A stretch of 64,000 nucleotides of DNA from Euwallacea fornicatus (taxonomy: Eukaryota; Arthropoda; Insecta; Coleoptera; Curculionidae), in NCBI RefSeq assembly GCF_040115645.1, contig NC_089576.1:1054001-1118000 (forward strand), in the 5' to 3' direction. Below are positions 10,160-24,000 of the stretch, piece after piece. The first letter of the stretch is position 1; every line of letters starts with the position of its first letter. The notes beneath the pieces are model-generated. The model saw only the letters and a list, made by a program, of their open reading frames with translations. It ran no database searches and was not told the origin of the DNA. The position numbers and the translations under genes were made by a program.

Positions 10160-12109
10160 TTTGAAAGACATTTGTTGTAATCTATGGTTTTATTGGTTTT
10201 GTAACGTTAAACAAGAGTTTTTAATTCTCCTTAAAACCCTTTGAAAATTTTCAAAATTCCTGGTAGCTTTACTAGCAAGATTTCCATAGAAACGAGGAAA
10301 TCACAACACGGCGTTGGTCAGTTTCTTCATTTTCATGGAAATTATCTTGAATCCAAATTTAGAAGTTCAAAAAACCGGGTCTTTTTGCCCTATTCTTGGG
10401 ACTATGTTTTTCCTATAGTTACTGTTTATCTACCACTATCTTCGGTTTTACGTTTCAGCATACATATGTGGCAACGTTGCCATATTTATCATTTCTTTTG
10501 CTAATATTTGTCACATCGATTTTTTAACACAGATAAACGCTATTTAACTGCCTTTCGTAAATATGAAAAAAATCTTGTAAATTCTTTTGAAATTTCTACG
10601 AGTTTCTTAAAGACTTTTTAGCCCCCGAGGCATTTTACCAATGATTATTGAAATTTTTGTTTTACCTCACCGAATCGACATCAAAATTTTTAAAAATCCT
10701 CTGGGAATCCTACGAATTTCAGCAATATGGTCTTCAAGTGAGATTTCATTCGGGTTTCTCTTCGGGAGTTTGTCTCTGATATTAAAAATCTGAAGAGCTC
10801 AATAGAACTCTAAAGAAGATCTGTGAACCTCCAAAATACTTTTGCAATTTTAAATGCAGTTTCTTTCGGGGGCTTTCGCTGGATTCTTATCATATATTCG
10901 AAAATTTTCAGAAGCCTTGTAATTTTCCTCAAAACTTCTGCGCATGCTCAGAAAAACTTGTATATATACACACCAAAAATTCAGTTCGGGTTTTTTTTAG
11001 TAAATTACGTGAATTAGCCACAATGCTCGTGTTCCAGAGCTAAAACTAGGTAATAAATTTCTGCAGATTTCAACGAAAATTAATTTTGTTAAAGAGAAAT
11101 ATATGATAGTTTCGAGAAATAAAATTTGATTTTCAAGGGCTGCTCGAGATATCCCAATAATTTAGTGACGGCACTCCATTTATTTAGTTCATTCACGATG
11201 CAATAACCATGAGCAAATCAACCTAATCGACCGTTGATATCCTTTAACAGGTAATGCAAATTGATCTTGTATCAAATGGATCAAGTGCAAAACTTGACAA
11301 CCTCGCTTTTTGAATTTGCTCCTCCACTGTGCGCTCGGGCCAATGAGAGGAAGATAAAGATCGGAGAAGGATTAATTATCTCCATTCAACGGATATGAAA
11401 ATTAGGACAATATCGCGATATCAGCAATCAATAGAAGAGTTTCGTATGTTTTTAGAGGTTTCTGAGGTTTCCAGAAAAGAATGATGTTCATTCGCCTCTT
11501 TGTCAAAATTTAAAAATGAATCAAAATGCCAATTTTGCTCAACGCATTTATTTTTCATTTGTAGTCCGTGAAGAGAGAGAGTGAGCGACAGAGAAAGATA
11601 GAGGGGAGAGGGGAGAGAGGGAGGCAGAAAGAAAAAGAGAAACAAATTTTGCTATAAATTTGGAATTACCTCTAAATCTCCCAAAGTTAACATATGAGAG
11701 TAGACTATGTTTAATTTATCATCATAGATTTCAATTATTTCCCACATTAAAAAGATAAAAAATTATTATTTTTTTACTACTTTTTTAAAATAATTTTTTC
11801 ACTGAATTAGATAAATAAATTATAAGTTTTTTTCATAAAAACGCTAATTGAACGAGTGCTATTTCGTAATTTAGTTATAAACTGAAAGCAGGTTAGTTCC
11901 AGTTACATTAAATATAGTCGCTCAGATAAAAGAGGAACCAATAACAACAATGATTTGTTAAACGTCTTCAAACACCAGGTGGAATCCCTCTCTAAACTGA
12001 GTAATCCCAAATTTGAAATCAATAAAAACAACAAAAATAATTGAAAACACTATATTAAAAAAATAATAAATACAAAACTACAAACATCCAGTCAATCCCA
12101 AATCTTGCT
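10160..12109. other. Intergenic with purine-rich tract
   Basis: No gene seen. The stretch 11571-11642 is an almost pure A/G run (GAGAGA, GGGAGAGG and variants) on the plus strand, a simple-sequence tract typical of GAGA-type or nucleosome-poor DNA. The rest is AT-rich. Confidence 0.5.
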
Positions 12110-12972
12110 TTAATAGTGATATTCAATGCCATATCCCTGGAAGTTAGTGTGAGCCACTAAACCGGCAGGTGAATAGGCCACTGCAGCCTTAGCCACAACC
12201 GGTGCAGAAACAGCTTTGGTTAACAACGGAGTTGGGGCTCCGTAAGATAATACTGGGGCGGGCGCAGAGTAGGTTTTAGAGATAACTGGAGCAGAGGCGA
12301 AAGAGACTACTGGCGCAGGTGCTGCATAAGTCTTGGTAACCAGGGGAGCGTGCGCGCCGTAAACAACTGGTCCTGGGGATGCGTAGGATAAAATTGGAGC
12401 AGGTGCAGCATAAGACTTGGTGATAACTGGAGACGGTGCTCCGTAAATCAGTGGAGATGAAGCCCTGGCGATGTACTGAGCTGGCGCGCTGTAAAGCGCG
12501 GGAGGGATGGCGTCGTTGGTGAACCTGGTGTCGTATTTGCGCACGCTAGAGTAGGCACTGTCGATAGCTTTGGAGTAGGTGGAGAGAGACTGGGCTCCTC
12601 CAAGGGATCTGGTCAGCGACTGCTGGGTGAGCCCTATGTGGGGTGTTTGGACAGCTACTGTTGCTGGGGCAGCATGGTAAGCAAGTGGTTGAGCTGTTAA
12701 AAGAGAAAATTAACAACTTGGTGATGACTGAGCCATGAATAAAGTACCAGCGATGGTTTTGGTGACGGTCAGGGGGGCTGAAGATTGTTGGAAGTACGAA
12801 GAGCTAACAGCTGGGGCTGGAGAGTAGTGGAGTTGTGGCTGAGCAAAGAGATCTCCTGCATTTGCACAAGCGAGGGTAAATGCGAGAATGACGAACTAAA
12901 AATAAAAAAATAAAAATATATATATATATTAAAATTATACTAAAGGATTTTGAAACTTACCTTAAGGGCCAT
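12110..12972 (-). CDS. Cuticular protein with retinin-like segment (CPLCA-type)
   Basis: Secreted cuticular or lens-type protein of 247 residues. Exons are 12972-12961 (MALK), 12895-12748 and 12693-12110, phases 0 and 1. The signal peptide is [17 protein letters not shown]. Residues about 74-115 read [12 protein letters not shown], then [20 protein letters not shown] and FTNDA. This resembles the retinin-like domain found in CPLCA cuticular proteins. After it come alternating Ala/Pro-rich repeats ([21 protein letters not shown]) and a Tyr/His-rich tail. The first-exon structure ties it to the two plus-strand genes, but it has an extra intron and the retinin segment, so it may be nearer the ancestral form. 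A TATA box lies at 13047-13053. Confidence 0.88.
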
Positions 12973-13046
12973 GATTGCTGAGTAACTTTAAAGGAATCAC
13001 AATGAAAATCTCAATGGGACTAACGTGTTGCTTGAAATTTCACCCA

Positions 13047-13053
13047 TTTTATA
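13047..13053 (-). promoter_or_regulatory. TATA box of third cuticle gene
   Basis: TATAAAA read on the minus strand, 75 bp upstream of the ATG at 12972. Confidence 0.6.
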
Positions 13054-14226
13054 CCGGCTAATCAAAACCCGAAATTCACTCATATGATTCCCACCCATCA
13101 TGCAATTCGGCGCAAGCATCTTTCCCTCTCTTAGCTGTAGTGGTGACATATCACTTTCCCTTTCTATATGGTGATCTCGTTACAGGTTACCCAGAAAGAA
13201 AAATGAATAAGACAATAATTATTATGCAATATCATATATTAACGCTCGTCTCGTTTTAAGAGTCATTCTCCAAGAATATTAAAAAATTAACGTATTGTAG
13301 AACGACCTACGGCGGGCTCCCTACTTTACGAAAGGACCTCACGGTCCATTTGAGGTATTCTGGGTTAAGGTCTAGGTTAGGGCGGGTTTGCGTTCGCGAT
13401 AATCGGTGTTCTTTTAATTGGATATTTAACTCGACAGAAATCTTATGTAATTTCTTGTAAATTATTTGAATGCTATCCAGTAATCATTCTCCTTGCTACA
13501 AATCAGTCTAGACTATCAGATTTTTATCCATTTGACTCGCACTACTGTTCGCTGCTATGGGTGTTTCAGCGGTGTTAAGTGTTTCTTCATTGCTAATAGC
13601 CAATTTTTGATCGATTTATCATTTTATCAAAACGCTGAAAGAGTAAATGTCAGTTTCTCACAAAATAGTGGTTTTATCACCACAATTTCTTGCATGCACC
13701 ACCCAGAATTTTTGCCATACTTAAACAAACCGGTTACCCTAAAACCTTGGTAAAAATGTTTCACTCTCGAAGCCTCTGTCCCAACACAAAGGTATCGTAA
13801 AATCTGTGGAACTACATGTATAACCGATCCCATTTTAAACATAGGTATAATAAATCAGACCCATAAATTTTCAATACCTTCACGATAAATATTTGCGGCC
13901 CTCATTGTTTTGTTATAATATCAAAATGTGTAACATGATTTTGCAATGGACCCCAAAATTATATAGATGTATGTTAATAGATCGCCATTGAATGTGAAAT
14001 TAATCGATTCCAATTTGATTCACTTGTAGTCTCGTAGGTGATGTAACTCTTGTAAATCGATTTATTGAGTGTGAAGAATGTGGAGATTTATGTGCGGGCT
14101 AAGTGTACTGCTTGATTTCAAGGCGATAAAATTTGATCGTCATTATCATAGAAGTCACTGGGGCAATAAGCACCTCACTGTCAGTACTAAAAAAACGATA
14201 AATAGGTAATAGAAAAAAAAAACAGA
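13054..14226. other. Intergenic, nothing seen
   Basis: No supported gene, RNA or repeat. Short frames at 13493-13842 have no recognisable content. Confidence 0.4.
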
Positions 14227-16794
14227 TTAATAAGGATTAGCTTTATTCCCTTCAATAGCAACACGTATCAAATCGTTTCCCAAGAAATAATCACTGGCTA
14301 CGATGTTAACTTCGTTGAACCACTCGTCTCTGACCCATTTGGTTACTTCTTTATTGACCTTCTGGGCCAATTCCCTCAAGTTGTTTTTCCGAAGAATAAC
14401 GTCCCACGGCTGAGGCGTCAACTCAGCCATCAAGGCCCACATTGGGTTGGTGTTGCTCTTGTGCTGGTACAGGGCGCTGTAGAGGTACTCTTTGAGGGTC
14501 GGCAGCTGGTTAGTATCTCCCCAGAACTGTTTGATGGGATGCCACAGCCAGGGGGTATCTAAAAGTGAGAATGGGGATGCTAGTTTGAATAGGCGAATAG
14601 ATGATTGACGTAGTGCGTTAGAGCCAGGTATGTAGGAAAATAAGTTTTCATGCAATTATACCGATCACCATTATGTCCAGAAACTGATAGAAAATTACTC
14701 TATTACGCAACTGAAAATGTTTTTCTTGATATTCACATTCGTCCATAGTTTCCAAAAAACATTTGAATTGCAACATCATTATGCTAAAGTATAAAACCTT
14801 AAAGACAACATATTAATTATCTCCGATATTGAGCTGACGGTTCACATTATCATTGTTCCTACCGGCTCAAACACACTAAACTTCTTCATATTGATTTGTT
14901 TTTACAAATGGGCAGAAATCCATTTTAAGTTCATACAACAACTGTTCGCAGAGTATCGGTCCGATTTGTTCTCATATGAAGTGGAACCTTTCTCAAAAAT
15001 TTACGAACGTAGCTCTTCATATGGTGCAAACGCCGTTAATTAACTTTACTATTGTATTTTTCATTGTGTGAGATAATAAGAGTCTTACGATTGACTGTTG
15101 ATCTATCTGCATACGAGATTATAATGCTCTTATTCTGCGACCAAATTTCGTTCAGCGTAGGCCCACTTCCCGCCTGCAGTCCCGACGGAATAACTGCGAA
15201 ATCTCCAAGATAAGCATGTAAGATTTCGGTGAACCTATTGTGCAATGCTCTGCTGAAATTAGTGGGAAACGGGAATCTGTGAAAATCAACAAATATGATC
15301 TCCTGCGGCGCTAATTCCGCAAACTTGCGAATTTCCTCCAAAATCGGCTCTATTTTCGTCACCTTAACGTGATCGTGGTAGATGTAAAACCTGTAAACTC
15401 CTATGCATTATTAGAGCCTCTTTCAATACCGACAAGCCAAAGATTTACCCTCCTTCGGGAACGAAACCAATACGCAGGTCCAGGTATCTAATTCCATAGA
15501 CTAACTGCCGCCACACGCTCTGGTCTTGGTTCAGAACGTACCCTTCAAAATAGGAGATTATCCCTTTGTGAGATCCCGAATTGTGTGTGCCTGGAATGAA
15601 TAAGTTTCCTATTTTTTTCCTGCCAAGATACTGCCTAGAATTGTGACTATTATTAGCTCAAATAAATATTAGCAGGTTGCATAAGACCTGTTGTCAAACA
15701 TCCATGTGGGTTGAATTTCCAGACACCTGGAATCTATAATCATTTGATACTTCTTGGATGATATCCAGAACGGCAGACAATGGGGCCCCTCGTCGGCTCT
15801 CGCTTCGTTTCTGTCGTATTCCCATTTACCTGGCAGCCATGGCTCCCTGAATTTTATCCGAGTTTTGTAATATCCTCCAGGATAATCCAGAGCTCTTATT
15901 TCCACCAATGCTCGCTGGTCTTCCTAAAGGCAGGAGTTTTATTGCAAAAAGTAATTATTGGGAAAAGTATGTACATCTCTAGTGTTTCTGTTGGTCAACA
16001 CAATGTAATCTGGATAGGTGAAATTGTTGCAATTCTTGGTGACCCAATTCAGTTCTAAATAATTGTCTTGCAAAGATGAAACCGTGAGGTGGACTTTGCC
16101 GCAAGACGCTAATGTCGTCTCAAGGGCTGCAAATGGAAGGTATCAAATAGATGGTCAGGATCGAAACCCGACAAACACGATCACGAAAGGAATCTCTTCT
16201 TTATCGTTCATCAAAGTGCGAGAATTCGTATATTTTTTGTTTTATATATACATTCAGCATAAGTGGGCATAACTAACACCAACGAAACTAATTAGTGACT
16301 AAATATGCTGATTATTTAATATAGATTGTTGAAAATTAAAAACAATTCACACATACTGTGTCTGAAAGTTATAATTAGATCTTTTTATCGTGCTATTTCA
16401 TATTAATAAATACAACATTTCACGAGCTATTTTGATGATTAGAAACGTTGTTCTTGTGGCAAATTGATTCTATAGGGATACATGTACATGTTTGTACTTT
16501 GTTGTGTTGGTCTAATGTCCAATTGGAGGTGCCTCACAGGAAAGGCAAAACTTACTAAAGCTCTCCGAACATAACAAGAGAACATCGCAGAGATTACATC
16601 TTTCACAGATTCTCTATGAAAATACGAAAATTTAATTTACTCTTTCCCTAATTTTCCAAAAAAATTATTTTCAATCAAATAAAACCTTTTCTCATCTGTA
16701 GCGGTCAATACCTACTCTCCGGCACTGAAGCATACACCTTGACCACTTGCACTACCAACGTAAAGTACCCAATGAAATCGAAAGTGCCACGCAT
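14227..16794 (-). CDS. Secreted PI-PLC X-domain protein (PLCXD-like)
   Basis: Predicted phosphatidylinositol-specific phospholipase C X-domain protein, 428 residues. Minus-strand exons are 16794-16716, 16126-15975, 15923-15688, 15634-15449, 15390-15089 and 14558-14227; all splice phases agree. The N-terminus looks like a signal peptide (MRGTFDFIGYFTLVVQVVKVYA). A beta-rich segment (about residues 35-80, LELNW then FTYPDYIVL) resembles the N-terminal region of insect PLCXD relatives. The X domain starts near residue 164 with PGTHNSGSHKG, which includes the first catalytic-type His (H173). It continues through YGIRYLDLRIG and FYIYHDH (second His region), then EIIFVDFHRFP and the C-terminal WHPIKQFWG. 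There are no Y, C2 or PH domains, as in the PLCXD family. The first-exon assignment rests on phase and signal-peptide character. Confidence 0.82.
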
Positions 16795-18086
16795 TCTGCC
16801 TCTGTATCAAACGACATCACTTTCTCCAGAGTCTAATTTTGATTAGAAACAAATTCACCAAGTTTTCAAAGCTCAAAGACGCGTATTTCTTTTTGAGCAA
16901 CCGATTCACAACACGAACCCAATGGTCAACCTAGTGTCGAGGACCTAAATAGGTAGATAACTAAACTAAGTGAATTAGTATAGTTTTATTCATTGTTTGT
17001 TGCGTCGGGAATGTACGGAACTGAGATGAGTATAAATTATACCGGGGTGTGAGCTAAATTAATGTGGTAACTACGATTGATTGGATATCCTGAATCTGGA
17101 GTCTTCACAGAGCTTCATTCTATTGAGGAACGTGTTCTCAAAACACCTCAAGCTACAGTGAAGGAACGCGACAATTTCCTTATTTCTAATCATTTTTTGC
17201 AACTTTTGAACCTGCGCAGGTATTCGCCATTGAAAATTTGCTTACTAAGAATCACCTTCTCCTTTGTTTCCTTCCAGTCCTTGCTGCGGGCGAAAAAACT
17301 GTTTTCACTCCTTCTAGTAATATCGCTGCTTTTCGCTGTTAGGATTTAAAGGTAAACATTTATGTAATAATTAAAGATTTGTCATTGGCCGGATGTCTTA
17401 CATGATGGCCGAATATCAAGTGAGTCATTATTCATTTACAGCGAAGTGTGGAGTCGAGAGACTACAAAGGAAATTGAGCGTTATTAACTCTCGCGAAATC
17501 TCTATTATAGATAAAATTGAGTTAATCAGCGGTAGGATTTGATTCGGGTTTAATCAGGACTCTTCGGGAACTCATACTCCAATACACACTCTGGCATTGT
17601 AAACGTGTCATGGTTATTTATTTTAGGTACAATGAGACTACCGTTAGTTTATAAAAAATTTATTTGCAAACCTTACTTCTATTAAACTTATAAATTGTTC
17701 ATTTTATTAAATAGTGAAACACATCAATACAAAAAAATAATAATCTAAAAAAACAAAGTTATACAGCCTTAAAAGTAATATTGCAAACACTATATACACT
17801 GGCAAAAATGCGCAAAACAGACTTTACTTGGTAAAGAACAATAAAATCTCTGCCTTTTCCCTCTTGGACAAATTTAAGAAAAAGTTTTGTCTTTGTGCTA
17901 AAACCATAGAAGCAACGTTTCGGCTTCTACACCATTAGGTCGCCATTACACATCAATTCTCATATAGACAAAAATGTAAAAAGATGTTTTGAAAAGATGA
18001 GGAACTATCGTAAAATAAATATTTCTCAATTTTCTCTCAAACACTCGACAGAATTCCATATTATTAACGTAAATCTTTCACCCTAA
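16795..18086. other. Intergenic between PLCXD-like and transporter genes
   Basis: Holds the promoter side of the PLCXD-like gene and the 3' UTR side of the transporter gene. The frame at 17077-17349 shows no family features. Confidence 0.4.
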
Positions 18087-21000
18087 TCACTTAGACACAT
18101 ATATCACAGACATGGCACTGTTTTGTGCTTTATCGTCCCCCTCCTCTACCTCTGCATGATTGATAACTAATGAAGTTTCGCCAATGGGAGCAGCTGCGTC
18201 TACCAAAAATTCAGCGCTCAGCGACCCCACTCCATGTTCAGTAAAATCCTCTTCCTCTTTATGGCCCCCGGGACTTCTCGATGGAGACCGAATCCGACTC
18301 CTCCTGAAGCTGCTCCTCAATATCGAAGCAACTTCCGCTGCGGTGAGGGCATTGGTGGAGGCCTGCAGGTTCCTCAATCTCTCCAAAGTGGACATTCTGG
18401 TGTTTCCGTCCACGGCGTCTGGCACAATACTACTGGCATTCATTTCCACGAATACGGCATTGTAATCCGGTGGCGGTGGTTGGGTGACGCTCTGGACGCT
18501 AGGTCTGCTCCTGGATGTTCCAGCGACAGAACTTCCTTCACCCAGGGCGTTAGCAATTCTGCGCATGCTGCGGCGAATGCTTTGGCGCAGGAATTTTGCG
18601 AGACGAGCTCCGGTGGCCGTGGTGTAGCTGGGTGGGGGGGTATATTTGGGCGGCGGATCTTCAGATTGAACGGATGGTGAGTTGGAATTTGCAGCCGGGT
18701 TTGTGATGGGTGGGTCCTCCATGTGCTCCCCGATGGGTGGTCGGTAGAGGAGCTGGATTCTCTGTTAGAAAAAGTTCGATTTAGTGTCAACAATGAGAAT
18801 ACCTCGCGGAATCTAACGCGGAATACTAACGTTAAGAGATGGATCTTCTAGTTCCTGCATGGTGAGTGCATGTAAAAGGACTTCATATAAAACCATGTCA
18901 GGGGGAAATTTTCTGGTGCAATACGTACCTCCAATATGTCCGAAGGGCCATTGTTCAAGTATCGATAGCTTTGTATGACCGCCACAAAGGGTATACAAAG
19001 CACCGGCAAAAGCTGCATCATCGATCCGACTTGACGAGCCCATAATGGCCAATAATCCAGAAATGGAGCGTGATGCCAGACAAACATGTCTCGGAAATTC
19101 CCATTTTTAAAGGTTGTTATGCATAAAATCTGAAATCACCAGAAAGAAATGAGTTACATTCTAAAAGCAATTTCATAACGTTGTTACCATTAAAACTACT
19201 GGCAGAATCACATTCCAAGTAAAAGATAACAACGGTGGAGCCCAACTGATAAGACAACTATGGCTGTTAGGAGTGAAAAGGGCAGTCACCACAGTGTCAC
19301 CACTATAAGGCCTACCCCTCACTAGGAATACCGCCAATATCTGCATTATTATTACTATGGTTAGCCACCATATACTGCCCAGAGTGTAATCCATGAAATA
19401 CACCACGTAAATACCGAGCTGAGATAAAAAATTAATTATAAAAAATATTTGGGGAAATAACTTGGGGTTAGCACCTCCGTAGCCATAGGGAGTCCCAATA
19501 TGAAGCCGCAAGCACAGCTGAAGAACGTAATGGTAGATTCCCATTTCTTCAAAACTTTGGGTTTGATGGCCATTATACCTGTGATGAGGCAATGCCATAT
19601 TGCTAATTGTTGGGCGATGCCGAACATGATGAAGATGAAATAAGTGAGCACCGCCCAGAATGGGGAAACTTGGTCAGCGCCCATTACCGCGAAAGTTGCC
19701 GGTAGTATTTCAGTGGCCAATCGGAGAACCTGAAAGGAATTCTTATTACAGGTTTCACCAAAATTAAACACCGACAACTCAATAACGTGAAAAGAAATTG
19801 AGGTTGCCACGTCTCTTTTACTTTTTGAGATAATTGCTCTTTTTGTCAGCTTGAAAGTGCGTGTAAATGAAGGGTACTCCAATGCAATAACCGCACGTTA
19901 AGACTCAAAATCCAAGAATCAAATTTTGTGTTTAAAAGATTATACAGGGTGAGTCGGGAGGATCGTGCCAAACTTCAGGAGCGTGCTGTACATGAAAAAT
20001 AAATGTAAAAAAACTCAAATGTTGTTATCCGATTTTCGTTTGTTTACAAGTCATAGCGTAAATAAAATTAAAACATAAAATTTAAAAAAATTTATAAATT
20101 TCATAAGAAATTCCATAAATTAACGTTTGGATATCATGGTAAATGTTCAAAAATATCGCCATTAACTTCTAAGCATTTTCGGCTTCATCTATGAAGAGCA
20201 TTCGTTGCGCTCCTGATTGTTTCATGTCTTTCTTCAATGGCAGCTGCAGCATTTCTAATGCGTCGAATTAGTGCATCTTGAGCGTCCACTTTTGCTCTGT
20301 ACACTTCAGTTTTAAACCAACCCCACAAACAATAGTCTAGTGGTGTCAGGTCTGGAGACCTTGGAGGCCAACTAATAGGGCCACCACGACCAATCCAACG
20401 TCGAGGAAACGTTTCGTCTAAATGTTGCTTAACCTTTGTGTTTTAATTTTATTTACGTCATAACTTGTAAACAAACGAAAATCAGATAACAACATTTGAG
20501 TTTTTTTACATTTATTTTTCATGTACAGCACGCTCCTGAAGTTTGGCACGATCCTCCCGACTCGCCCTGTATAGCTGTGTTTGAAACCAACTACGCTACT
20601 GGTTTTTTAAGATATGAATATCACAAGTTTTGTTTACAATTCTTGCAATTTTTAAAAACACATGCACACAGGATGTTTGTTTAAATTCCACAAGTCTACG
20701 CAGACCAGGTGGCAATTTCTCCTTCAATTTATGAAATAAAGACATACAATCTCGTCTATTTTTGCAATTTTAAAATTCACGCTAAAACGAAAACGCTCCA
20801 AGTTGTATTTCCAAGTCTCCAAAATCTCAGTTGTTGAAATTTAATATGATGTAGATGTTATTGAATTCGAGGGAAAAAAACAGTTCAATGAGAATTTTTC
20901 TGAAAATTTTAAAAAGGTTATTTATCTATTCACAGCCACTTTCCACATTCTAAGCATGCGTTGGGGAATTACCTAAAAAATATCTCAAATCTGCCATACC

Positions 21001-24000
21001 TGAGTGACCTGTATAGCTCTGCACAAAACTCAAATTGAGTATGCAGTTTGAATTTTCCATACCTGATATCCACTCTCGTGAGCGCCATCAGAGCCTGGTC
21101 GAATAACTTTTTCTCCCAATATAAAAGAATTATGTTTCATATATCTCACTGGTGTGTTCGATATTGTGGGTGGCAGTGGATCCTTCACATATCTGAGGAA
21201 CTGATACGATGATATTCGCTCTTAAAGTAAAACAAAATGACTGCTTCAGTTGCATCGGTACATGGAACATTATTCCCTACCAAACGAACTAGGGTAGTAA
21301 CTGTACCCATAAGATTTAAGTATCTGGACGCAAGTGTTGGCCAAGAAGGCCACGAGTAGCAACACCGAAATGGTCATCACAGCTATCAGACTAGAGTCGC
21401 GTTGAAGCAAGTGTTTGTGCTTGTTGTGTGACGCTATTTGCATGGTCGCAGCCCCTAGAAGGCCCCAAGTGAGGAAGGTCTCTTGGGCTGCAGCCAACCA
21501 ACTCTGTAACCCCCCCTCCCCCGTAATAGCATTCTAGAAAGGTAAATAAAACAAAAATTTACCCTGGAGTTCAAAAAGAACTCGCCCCACGAAGTCTCGG
21601 GGAATATGATATTGACAAACTCTGGCGGCATAAGTCCCAAAATTTTGGCACAAAGCACGAAGGTACCGAAGACTGGCAGAAGCGTGAACATGTAAATGAC
21701 CTAATGGAGAACGCATTTAATAATTAAATCTCTGTAAATATACTAGAATGTACCTTTCCATAAGACCGCAGTCCTTTGCTCAAGGAGACGAAGACGATCA
21801 TCCAAATAACAGCTAAATTGAAAGCGGACTGGAATTTGATGGTTCCGTACGCTATCCCGCTGGGCAGATGGTACCTTTGCAGTACGATTCCATTAAAATA
21901 ATCCGGGACGGTCTCGGTTAGCTTGTAGGTACCATTAAGGGGCGTTTGTATATCTGCAAAGCCAAAACACGAAGAACGGTTATCATAAGTAAGCACCTTC
22001 GGGCTGACCATAGTTATTTAATTTAACATTAACTAAAATTTAATCATATGAGGATCATACCTTTTCTATAATAAAGAAACGGCTCTGCCCACCGGTACTT
22101 ATCCAGAGCCGTAATGAACGAGTCCCGAAAATACACAAACATCCACGACACCCCTATGATGCTATAGAACCCTGTGAGCGCCTGCGTGATGAGTAGCGAC
22201 ACCCCAACCCCTTGGAATAAGGGCGATATGCGCCACATATCGATAACTCCCGTGCCCAATTGCTGACCCAGGCATAGTTGAAGGGTGAAGAGTGGTAGAC
22301 CGAACACCAGGGAGAGCAGCATGAACTGGAAGATGAAATTAGCCCCAAAATGGATTGTCAGTACTGCGAAGCGGGATATGTTGAACAGGCCCAAGGTACA
22401 ACCGAGACAGGCCATCATTGAGCTCATACTGTGGGGCCATTTGCCCAGGGGGCTTTCGGCCTCCGGGATTTCGTTGGTGCGTTGATGATCGCATGACCTG
22501 GAACAGAGAGGATATGTCAGAATTTTTTTTTTTTTTAACTACTAAGAATGAAAAATGTGACGAAATAATAGGAGCTACGAAATTTCCCTGACGTTATTTT
22601 GTCGTACACTTCCTTCGGTTTCACCATCGTGGGTTGTGTTATCTCTCTGAAACTTGAAAAAACCGTGCTGCAACCAGTTTTTTTGGAATACTGGATCCGG
22701 CGTGCAACATAATGATGTATTTCACGTTTCCTGTCGGCATTACTATATGTTTTCCTGTAAGCGTGCGGTAAGTCCGCTTTGCCGCACGCATTTGCTAGCT
22801 AAAAAAGAGCACGTGTTAGAGTTGAAAATTGTTGTGTCTCAACGCTATCCCATTCAAATTTCTCGATCCCACAATTCTCGTGTTAGTTCTTTTGCCGAGC
22901 AGTTTAATTTCCTCAACCAGGACGCATCGATAAAACCATTGTATGTTCTTTTGTAAATTTAATGGCCGTACTAGCTATCACCTGATGCCGTAATTAATTG
23001 TCAATCCGAGCATATTGCCTGGCATTCGAACTTACCTGGCATTTCCAGCTAAATAACACGTAGTATGGGAAAACCCTTTTCATACCAATCGATTACTCAA
23101 TTTATTCTTCTTATACTTTCCAGATTGGCGCACAGTGGCGTAATCCATCTAAAAACTCGGACACGGGTCAAAATGAAAATTCCATGATTATTGACAAAAC
23201 GTAGAAACGTCTGTATCTGTTTTCTACGAGGTATCGACGCTGCCGTCGCTGGCTCCCCGTGTTTCTTTGTTACGCCACTGAAAATTGGCAAATTATTAAT
23301 TAAATGTTTTAACAGCTCTTATGTCTTGTTCCGCAAGAATTCAAGATATAAATTACGAAATAATTATAATTTACTTAAGGTCAGTGCGTTTGGAGTTTGT
23401 ACGGAATGGTAGAAATAAAAAGCTGACCAAGAACCTTTAGAGAGTCACCATTTAAGCTCAAGTTCACGATATGTTGCGCAGCTTAATGGCTTTTCCTCAT
23501 ATTTCACTTTCGATTACTATTTTGGCCAGCTTAATTTCTACAAAGTCAATCCGACGATTTACGTATTAATTGGCCTGTCTCAGTAATCGTTACTAGAAAT
23601 TTACATTTTTTTATCATTGTGTGCTCGCTCACATTTATCTCGTTAGGAAATACACACTTATTTAAATTGCTAACAAGGCTACTTGTTGTTTTAATGTAAA
23701 AACAAGATTTGCGTTACACTCCTACGTTTCTCTGTCCAAGAAAATTGATTTTTCAATAGTCTAAAGTGGCTCAAATCCACAAAGCAGGCCAATGTCCAGT
23801 CACGCAATGTTGTTACCCTAATAGAATCAATAATGCCCCACATACAATAACGCTCAAGAGGTTGAACAAATACGCGAAGAAACTGTGGGCATGTCAAAAT
23901 GTCGTGCACCCTCCTGCAGGAAAAGTCCTCCGGTTTGTGTGACCTCCAGGAATAATATCACGTCACCTGATCTTGTGACTTTTATACCTGCTAAACGAAC

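Noticed and set aside
17077..17349. 90-codon plus-strand frame
   Set aside because: No ATG-based start with context, no domain, and a hydrophobic tail that could arise by chance.
18160..18680. Plus-strand frames opposite the last transporter exon
   Set aside because: Antisense shadows of the well-supported minus-strand exon.
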